A stretch of DNA of 64,000 nt from NCBI GenBank assembly GCA_038503075.1, contig JBCAML010000010.1:310001-374000 (forward strand), read 5' to 3'. Numbering within the stretch: the stretch's first letter is position 1; each line of letters starts with the position of its first letter. The position numbers were made by a program, and so were the translations under genes. This document shows positions 56,854-64,000 of the stretch, piece by piece. Under the pieces are notes generated by a model. It saw nothing but the letters and a program-made list of their open reading frames with translations, did not search any database and had not been told where the DNA came from. The stretch is from Gyromitra esculenta (taxonomy: Eukaryota > Ascomycota > Pezizomycetes > Pezizales > Discinaceae).

Positions 56854-57451
56854 GAAGAGCTGGAAATTGAAATAGGGCAAGGGGAAAAGGAAGGACTGGA
56901 AAGGATGAAGAAGAGAAGGGAGGAGGAAGAAGAAGTGATTATGTATACGGATGGGTCAAAGAAAGGTGGAAAAGTGGGAGTGGGAGTATGCAGAATAGAT
57001 AGGTGGGGACAAAAGGTGTGGACCGGAAGTTATGGACTTGGAAGTGAGATGGAGATCATGGATGCTGAGATGGTAGGCATCATGAAAGCTGTGGAGCAGG
57101 GGATAGTACAGTGCAGAGAGAAAGGCGCCAACCAGTTAGTCATTCGAACCGATAGCCAAGGAGCTGTAACGGGGGTAGTCCTGCTGCTCTGTGGGAATAG
57201 GTATGGGAATACGGCCGTTGCAAATACTAAATCAGGTTGAGATGTTAAGAGTATTTTCGTGCAAAGTACTCAATAATCTTAAGGGCTCTACTCGGTAGTA
57301 TTCTGTCTGATGATACTGGGAAGAAGAAGAGCAACAGGTGGAGGGGTCATGCACTATCTTTATAGTGTTGCTGACTTGCCGTCCTCTTTCTGTTCTACTT
57401 TGCTGGGGGCCCGTCGAGACCCTGAGAACATGCCAAGCTATTGCGGGCGGG

Positions 57452-57862
57452 TCTCAAGGAGCAAGATTCCCGTCAAGCTCTCAGGTATCCCCCGAGATGA
57501 GCAGTGCTACTTGAACGAGAAACTAGCGACAGAAGAGTGTGCGAGAATTCTACAGGCTCTACCAACGGTTCAAGTTATGATGACTTGAAGACGGCGACGG
57601 CGAAAGATTACGAGGTGTAACCTAAGTTTGTATTTGTAAGATACAATGAGTGTACGATAGAAGACGTTGCTTAAAGAAAGAAGAAGGAAAAGTACAACAA
57701 GAGGGGAAATCCCTTCGCTTATATACCTCACTCCAACTCGTTCGATGACAAAGACTTGACTCATCGCAACGGAAACCCAAAGAAACATAAGGAACAACAA
57801 CGTAACGCAACAACCTCGTGACCTTATAACCGACGAACCAACGAAAACAGTTATCCATGAAA
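57452..57862 (-). repeat. Solo chromovirus LTR in T1, TSD GCGGG
   Basis: 411 bp, TCTCAAGG to CCATGAAA on the plus strand, bounded by GCGGG at 57447-57451 and 57863-57867. It is a group A type, close to the A4 LTRs. Confidence 0.95.
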
Positions 57863-58063
57863 GCGGGGCACCTCAGGATTCAGCTAATGATCACTTCGGT
57901 GCTCTCCGGCACTCCTCGGTTGTTCTGTCCAGTTAGACCTTCTAGATCCGCCAGCTGCATGCCATGCCTATGCTGGATGTAGAAATCGGCGCTGATCAGT
58001 CTACTGTTGCATGTGAGGTGTCCTGCACTTAATAGATTCCCTATTGCCGCACTAGTGGCTCTG

Positions 58064-58473
58064 TTTCATAGATGGTTGTTTGGTTGATCGACTGGGTACA
58101 TGGGTACATGAGCGTTGCGTTTCATTATTGTTCTTTATGTTTCTTTGGGTTTTCCATTACAATGAGTCATGTCTTTGTCATCGAAAGAGTTGGAAGGTGG
58201 TATATAAGCGAAGGGATTTCCCCTCTTGTTGTACTTTTCCTTCTTCTTTCTTTAAGCAACGTCTTCTATAGTACACTCTTGTATTTTACAATACAAAACT
58301 CGGTTACACCTCGTAACCTCGCGTCGTCGCCGTCTTCAAGTCTACTTTACTTGAACCTATTGTAGAGCCTGTGGATTCCCGCAAACACTCTCGTCGCTAA
58401 GTTTTCCGTTCAAGTAGCACTGCTTATCTCGGGGGATACCTGAGAGCTTGACGTAAAACCCTGCTCCTTGAGA
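58064..58473 (+). repeat. Solo chromovirus LTR in T1, TSD CTCTG
   Basis: 410 bp, TTTCATAG to TTGAGA, bounded by CTCTG at 58059-58063 and 58474-58478. It contains ATGAGTCAT, TATATAA and AAGCAACGT. Confidence 0.95.
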
Positions 58474-59504
58474 CTCTGGGCCGCTAGTATGTGCACAGAT
58501 GGGTTGGGAACGCCACCACAGGAGGTTCCTGTGTTTGGTATCACTGGAGATATATCATTGGCTCGTCAGCTAATATTATTCTCGCTGGTTTCACTCCATC
58601 GGAACAGCAGGGTAGCAGGTATCCTCTAACATGTGGTAGCTACACCACTCATGCTGATCCTTACTACCTCTCTGCTTGCCCGGTACTACCATGCTTCACT
58701 GCAGGTAACGGTATTGTAGATCCGTTACAGGAGCGATGACAAGGGTCAAGGAAAGAAAACCAGGACCCGGCGAAATGATGGCACACAAGATCTGATGGCA
58801 AATACACGCAGCAGAAGTCGGAAAAGTCAAAACAAAATTTGAATGGGTTAAGGCTCATGTGAATATTATCGGAAACGAAGCAGCCGATACACTAGCCAAA
58901 GAAGGATGCGATAAATCAAAAGATAAAGAATGGTTTATCTCTCTTGCGTACCTAGCAGCCAAGGCAAAAAGCGATGTTGAGGACAAATGGATGGAGAACT
59001 GGAAGACAGACCCCCGAAAAGGCAAAAACTATGAAGGCATGCCTAGCGATAGACGAAAAGTCAAATTCGAAAATCACGATAGAGCCACCAAAGTCAGTAT
59101 CAGCAGACTACGTACAGGCCATATCTGGATCAACAAGTACAAATCGAGGATCCAACGAACTGAGACTGAAGAATGCGAGTGTGGGAAAGGAGTGCAGAAT
59201 GTAAAGCATATTCTGAAAGTATGCGGATTTACAGTGGATTCAAGAAATGAAGCGGAAGAAAAATTGGAAAAAAGTGTGGGTGTCAGAGAACTGTTATATA
59301 CCGAGGAAGGGATAGAACATGGAGTTAAGATATGGAAGGAATTTAAAATTGTGAGGAGAAGTGCGAAAGAAGAAGGGGAAAGAGAGGATAGGGAATTAGA
59401 ATGGGGATATGGAGATTTAGTGAGATAGGATGAGAACATGTAGAGAGTTAAGATTTGATTGTTTGGATCTTTATTGTTTTTTAAGCGAGAATTGTTTGGT
59501 TTTA

Positions 59505-59540
<36 letters not shown>

Positions 59541-59652
59541 TGGTTAATTTGGTTTTGGTTTATTATTTTGTTTTCTTTTTGCTAACCGCCATAACCCATG
59601 AGGTTGGATGCGTGTATGATTAATCTATCTATCTATCTATCTCTGCTCTACT

Positions 59653-61825
59653 CAACTATGCCCACATAAAATAAAGCACATAAACTTCCTTATATTCATA
59701 ACTCTGCGGATACGAAATAGTCTTAGCCCTTCCCCTGTATCAATATTCGATTAGATTCCAACCAAGCACTTGTCTACATCCCAATAATATTCTTCAGCAA
59801 TATTAACTAGCTCAGTTGTCCCCTTAGATCCCTCACGTTTCTCTTCTAAGAGCATATATAAGCCAAGCTAAATTGCAGGAAAATGCCTTTAATAGCCATC
59901 CTTACGTACCGCAATAGCCGCTAAACACTCTCGTCGGAAGTCAGAAATTCCCAACCCAAAGAAATTATTTTATCGCTAAGTCCCTTGCGACATTTTATTC
60001 TCCCCTCCGCGTCCTCTGGAAATGCTTCGATATCAGAATCAAGCTCATAGCGAAAGCCCCGCTTGTAGAAACCAACCCAAAATAAGTCCTTCTATTATTC
60101 ATGAACTGCAAATATCGATATATAGATGTGCTAGTGCCACGGCCGAATTTACCTTATCCCTTCGCTCGTTTTCAGGCACGCTATCTAAACCCGAAAGGGT
60201 GGCAAGCAGTTGGTATCACACTGTGACAATAGTGAAGTCACATTAAAAAGGCTCTACACCACCTTTTATAGACTAGCTACCTCCAAATTCGACTCCCTCC
60301 CTCAAGCAGTTTCCTGTCTAAAAGTGAGTGAAATGCGAGACATAGTAAGGGATCTATACGAAGTACTCGCTCCTGGCCAATTTCACATCGATGGCGGCTG
60401 GATCCCACCATACCCAGACGATATATTTATAGTATTACCAAAATTCTCGTAGGACACGGTTCATCTGAAATGCTCATCTAGCTTATTCCTTACTTAAGAG
60501 CTCACCTTCACTTCGTCTATCGTCGGATGCTCTCAGAATCTTCGACTGTCCGGTCCTAGCGTTGCGATAGTAGAAATGGTGGTCTTGTGGCGCCTATTCT
60601 CCGTTTCTATAAAAATTTCTCGATTCTCGACCCGCTGATAGCTGCGCGCAACTAGCCCTAGATAACTTAGATAGAAGCTGCGAAGCCGTTGGGTATGTAG
60701 ACCTTTCGTTTTTATTTCGTCTAGCGCCCGAAGACCACTAGTGTATCTCTAGAAGATAGATATTAGAAAACTTGATAATCATGATCGTAAGGACGGATGG
60801 CATTTTTCTTTTTCAGCACAATTGTGGGGAGGTAATTCAATGCCATGATTAGCGTTCAAACGAGTTTTCGAAGGTGTACGCTACTGCGCGCGCTTGATGA
60901 CCTAATTCTGCTTCTTGCTGAGACCCTGTTTCGAACATTTACTTTTGTTTACTCGATGATGGTTTCTATGTGATTTTTGTCAGCCTTCTTTTAATACCTA
61001 GGTGTTAGCTGTATGTGTTTTGGAGTGTATTTGGAGAAATATCACACAAGTAGGTGCGATAGAGGTGTTCAAAACCTCCAGGATATATGTGTTGTCGAAA
61101 TACTGCTTACATGTAATTTCGGCTTCCCCCAGGCTGAAGGTATGACGAAACAATACTAAGCTTCTTAGAAGCTCAAGAGCTTGCTGTCCATGTAAGCGCT
61201 CTTCTCAGAGGATTTTCATTTTATGTATCACTTGGTCCAGAAATGACTCAATGTTATTCCTAACTCTTCAATATTCTTCCTAAATCTTTCTACACCTTGG
61301 GCGTGTGTATTCCTCGTCTTGGAATACCTAAACAAGGTCTCTTCCCAAAATATAAAAAATCATTGAAGGTTGCATGCAGGCCGACAGCTTCTATTGAAAC
61401 CTTCAGTTCCATAGTAAATGGAACTTAGTGGCTTCAATTCAAATATTTAGGGCCTAGTAAACCCGATAAGAGGCACCACAGGTGCACGTGTCAATGGAGT
61501 GAAATTCCAAAGTTTTGGCTAAGTTACATGTGGTTAATAAAGTCGACATTGTACCCAACTCCATTAGGGAACTACAGGTAGTGGGCATGAGGTGAAAGAT
61601 AAATATTAGCGTGGATATGGATTACGTTCTATGGTACCCCGAAACCTATATATGCTAGTCGCTTTGCCATCCAGGAAGCATCACCACCATCCTTTCAACC
61701 GAAGCTCAGAAGTTCTCTCTAAATCCTCTACGAGATTGTATACGAAGTACCTATTTCATCTCCTCCCGACTTCTTCATTACAATTCCTTCTAGACAACCA
61801 GCCGCGAAGAATAATCACAATTACA
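59653..61825. other. Intergenic
   Basis: About 2.2 kb. A short open frame at 60210-60452 (ending PPYPDDIFIVLPKFS) looks protein-like but has no start or partner exon I can support; it could be a gene relic. From about 60480 to 61600 I see nothing but AT-rich sequence. A TATA-like AAATATTAG near 61603 may serve the next gene. Confidence 0.5.
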
Positions 61826-62338
61826 ATGAAGCCTTCCTTTGTTTTCTTCCTCGCTTTCCTCCTATCTGTCTCATACGTCCTGGCCCAGGGTCCCAATGGG
61901 ACCACAGTCGCTACCATGTCTACCCCTGCCGGTAAAGTCATCCTCTACTTTGGGAGTTTCAATTCTACCGCTTCCGGAAAATCTTATCCCATTTCCGTTG
62001 CGCTTGGTCTGCTCTATTGTGAGACCAGCGATGTGTCTCCTCTTGTCACCGACATCCACACCGCTGCCAATGATCTCAAAACGAAGAGAAACCAGCTCAG
62101 CAAATGGTGCACCAATATGAACATAGGTTGGTCACACTGCACTAAAATAAAGGATCATGGCAGCGCTGCTATTGGGATCTGTGGCGATTACGGGTTCAAA
62201 ATGTACTGCGATGCGGCTGGTGTTGCGGTTGCGGATATTGCGGATATTTGTGCAGAGAATGCGAATGGCGAGCGAAGGGCTGGTGGATACATCCAGTATG
62301 ATGGTGGTGGGAGGGTTATCGTGTATCATGCTTCTTAA
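61826..62338 (+). CDS. Small secreted cysteine-containing protein
   Basis: 170 residues from the ATG at 61826. An upstream ATG at 61631 would add 65 residues and hide the signal peptide, so I chose the later start. Residues 1-20 (MKPSFVFFLAFLLSVSYVLA) are a clear secretion signal. The mature part has two N-glycosylation sites (NGTT, NSTA), six cysteines and a glycine-rich end (GGYIQYDGGGRVIVYH). It has some general likeness to small fungal effector or antimicrobial families, such as the SDVSPLVTD stretch, but no family can be named with confidence. Single exon. No neighbour suggests a role. Confidence 0.75.
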   Translation: MKPSFVFFLAFLLSVSYVLAQGPNGTTVATMSTPAGKVILYFGSFNSTASGKSYPISVALGLLYCETSDVSPLVTDIHTAANDLKTKRNQLSKWCTNMNIGWSHCTKIKDHGSAAIGICGDYGFKMYCDAAGVAVADIADICAENANGERRAGGYIQYDGGGRVIVYHAS

Positions 62339-62823
62339 TCGTAAGCTTACAGCCATATGTATCCTCGCTTGCCCGCTTGTAGGATAACTCAAATCTATAG
62401 CCAGGTCGATTCCAGATAAAGTAGATTTCTGGCTACTTTAATCTGATCGAAATACTAAGTGATGTGTACGGGTATGACAAGGGCACGATATTGATAAAAG
62501 TTGTCGTGATATATCTACCTAGTAGAATAAAGGTAATCTTGTAGATCTGCAGAGATAAGAACTGAAATAACAAAGCAATGACTTTTTATATCCAAATTTA
62601 AAACATCCAATGACCATTGGTACCATCCAGACGTTGCAATTTGCAAATAATATCGTCCCTGGATCCCTTCACTCAATTCAGCGCCTAAATTGGCTACTAG
62701 CTGTAACAATTTTCTTCCATCCTCTCCCTCCTCTATCCCTGACTTCTTTTATCGTCCCCATTTCTATCATTGAGTTCGTCTCTCTCACATGTGTCACCCT
62801 CGTGATCACATTTATCGCTTCCC
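62339..62823. other. Intergenic between convergent genes
   Basis: 485 bp, AT-rich. Nothing recognised apart from presumed 3' UTRs. Confidence 0.55.
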
Positions 62824-63798
62824 TCATCCCCAATACCCCTCCAAAAACTCCTCTAACCTATTCTCCCCATTATATGCCGCTCCAGCAAGTTCCTCAAACA
62901 ACACTTCACTAGTTAGTCCAGAAGCTCTAACAAATGCAATCAGCATTTCAACCCATCGAAGCACCCACTTCTCATCCAGAGTCCCCTGTGCCTGGCGAAA
63001 CTCAATACTCCCCAACTCAACCAGGCTCTGAAAGTTATACTTGAAATCCCTGTGACCAACATCCTCGTCACAAATAACACTTCTGACATCTGAAACAGTA
63101 CCTTGCTGCTCGATAAGTCTCACCATCTCCAGCGTTGTCTCTAGCCTCTTTAGAGAAATAGAGGAATTGCGATTAGAATCAGCGTATAGCTTTTTCTCAA
63201 TCCCACCACCACGCCTATGTTCAGGATGAAAAACATTCTCGATCTCCTCCTCAAATATCACAACTGTTTTAGCAAGTCCTTTGACATGCAACAGGTCGAA
63301 TCCGCCGCGTCGGCCAATGTGAACGTGGAGGCCGCAATGCTCAGTAAACTGGATCTTTATATCTGGCATTGTTGAAAGAGTATTCAGGATGCCCTCGACA
63401 GCGAATCTCCATGACCCTAGACGAAGAATCGGGGTTCTGACTTCTACACCTGCCGTAGAGGGTTTCTGGTCTTCAGTAATATCACGGAGACAGTCAGGTT
63501 CGGAGGTGACAAAAAAGTGGCGTGGGTTGGGGTGATCCCCTATCCAGTCCACTACTGGGGTCCCGTATGGAGAAAGAGCAACAAGCATAGGTTTTGCGGC
63601 ACCGACATGAGTCGCTGGGGCCTTATAGAGTGAGGAGGGGAGGTCGAAAGGAGCGACGTAGCTCACTGAAAGCCCTTCCCGCAAATTCTCGGCGACAATG
63701 AGGTTGATACACTCATCCTTGCGGGGCATCAAATTTTGAACAATCATTTCGAGCTCGAGGCCGACAGTTAAGATCGTCTGATCCGGATCCTTGGCCAT
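62824..63798 (-). CDS. Putative amidoligase
   Basis: 324 residues with ATG at 63798 (MAKDPDQTILTVGLELEM), single exon. Motifs of the fungal amidoligase family, a branch of the ATP-grasp/glutamine synthetase-like COOH-NH2 ligases, are visible: GLELEM near the start, the VEVRTPI strand, GLHVHIG in the middle and SIEFRQAQGTLD near the end. The Glu and His residues in these are the expected metal and nucleotide ligands. The family forms amide bonds on unknown substrates. The length is usual. It ends EGYWG. Confidence 0.82.
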   Translation of the reverse strand: MAKDPDQTILTVGLELEMIVQNLMPRKDECINLIVAENLREGLSVSYVAPFDLPSSLYKAPATHVGAAKPMLVALSPYGTPVVDWIGDHPNPRHFFVTSEPDCLRDITEDQKPSTAGVEVRTPILRLGSWRFAVEGILNTLSTMPDIKIQFTEHCGLHVHIGRRGGFDLLHVKGLAKTVVIFEEEIENVFHPEHRRGGGIEKKLYADSNRNSSISLKRLETTLEMVRLIEQQGTVSDVRSVICDEDVGHRDFKYNFQSLVELGSIEFRQAQGTLDEKWVLRWVEMLIAFVRASGLTSEVLFEELAGAAYNGENRLEEFLEGYWG

Positions 63799-64000
63799 GT
63801 TTGCCAGAGTGGTTTTTCCGAGAGAATGTTGAGATTTAGGAATTAGAAACAAAGGGAAGGGGAATCACAGAGGTCTTTGAATCTATTTATTTTTTGCGAC
63901 AGCTGCAGAGGCCCGTAGAATGGGGATCTCGTAATGTTAATAGCAAGTGATAACATGTACATGGGTTGAATACAAAGACTACGTATATCTCTATCTAGCT
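63799..64000. other. Upstream region of the amidoligase gene
   Basis: About 200 bp of AT-rich sequence holding the 5' UTR and promoter. No distinct box called. Confidence 0.5.

Larger units (their letters stand above)
57165..58729. repeat. Solo LTR of a third family (T1), TSD GGAGC
   Basis: Ends TGTAACGG and CCGTTACA are 8-bp inverted repeats, with GGAGC at 57160-57164 and 58730-58734. Without its two nested LTRs it is about 734 bp. The TG..CA ends and TSD say LTR; the parent family is not recognised. Orientation is undetermined. Confidence 0.85.
56854..59428 (+). pseudogene. LINE ORF2 C-terminus: RNase H and Cys-rich tail
   Basis: Segments 56854-57164 and 58735-59428. The RNase H residues are all visible: YTDGSK, the Glu of MDAEMVGI, RTDSQGA and NEAADTLAKEG. 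A Cys-rich tail (CECGKG..HILKVC) follows, as in fungal LINE ORF2 proteins. It is dead through the LTR insertion and an in-frame TGA at 58793-58795 (Trp expected). Confidence 0.88.
56854..59643 (+). mobile_element. 5'-truncated Tad-like LINE with 9-bp TSD
   Basis: Flanked by TGCTCTACT at 56845-56853 and 59644-59652. It starts in frame within ORF2, and holds an RNase H domain, a Cys-rich C-terminus, a T-rich 3' end and an ATCT repeat tail (59623-59643). A different LTR (57165-58729) interrupts it. Truncation at the 5' end with a target duplication and a simple-repeat tail is the normal product of target-primed reverse transcription. Confidence 0.88.

Noticed and set aside
57310..57588. Open frame spanning T1 and the solo LTR
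   Set aside because: It crosses an LTR insertion junction (57452), so it cannot be an old gene.
60210..60452. A gene encoding the PPYPDDIFIVLPKFS frame
   Set aside because: It looks protein-like but has no supported start, no partner exon and no recognised family.
61631..61825. Upstream ATG for the secreted protein
   Set aside because: It would bury a textbook signal peptide behind 65 basic, low-complexity residues.

Overview
This window is from a filamentous ascomycete (Pezizomycotina; I cannot fix the genus). The evidence is spliceosomal introns of about 50-130 bp with GT..AG ends, a homocitrate synthase of the fungal alpha-aminoadipate lysine pathway, a fungal-type amidoligase, and Ty3/gypsy chromoviruses with a C-terminal chromodomain.

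Region 1-47734 is one nested pile of LTR retrotransposons. Almost every junction can be resolved from 5-bp target-site duplications (TSDs). I name the copies by two sister groups, A (A0-A4) and B (B1-B3), of one chromovirus family. The base element A0 runs leftward (minus strand) from 47734 and leaves the window at its left edge. Inserted into it are B1 (partial, 1-3806), A1 (3907-10139), and a TG..CA repeat pair (S2 at 10648-46538 and G2 at 46584-47520). S2 is split by a solo LTR, L0. L0 is split by B2 (11619-23884, carrying A4) and by B3 (23936-44969, carrying G1 and S1). S1 is split by A2 (31091-43998), and A2 by A3 (32333-38146). Relative ages therefore read directly from the nesting, up to seven levels deep. 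A3 is the youngest full-length copy there, with both reading frames open. Fifteen solo LTRs of the same family are scattered through the window, nearly all with perfect TSDs.

The chromovirus family carries several RNA-level signals. Gag and Pol overlap in the -1 frame at a T_TTA_AAC heptamer, followed 6-7 nt later by a stem whose sequence differs between groups but stays paired. The presumed transcript start holds AAGCAACGT, complementary to the sequence just after the 5' LTR, as in Tf1/sushi self-priming. The R-U5 part folds into three hairpins that keep their pairing by compensatory changes. LTR ends are TTTC..GAGA rather than TG..CA. Many U3 regions hold ATGAGTCAT, a Gcn4/CPC1-type site, upstream of a TATA box.

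Region 47735-64000 is ordinary gene territory: a BTB-domain protein (48319-49579), a six-exon orphan gene (50335-52601, minus), homocitrate synthase in seven exons (53580-55497, minus), a 5'-truncated Tad-like LINE (56854-59643) interrupted by a different LTR that itself holds two solo chromovirus LTRs, a small secreted protein (61826-62338) and an amidoligase (62824-63798, minus). Intergenic stretches are AT-rich with little recognisable content.
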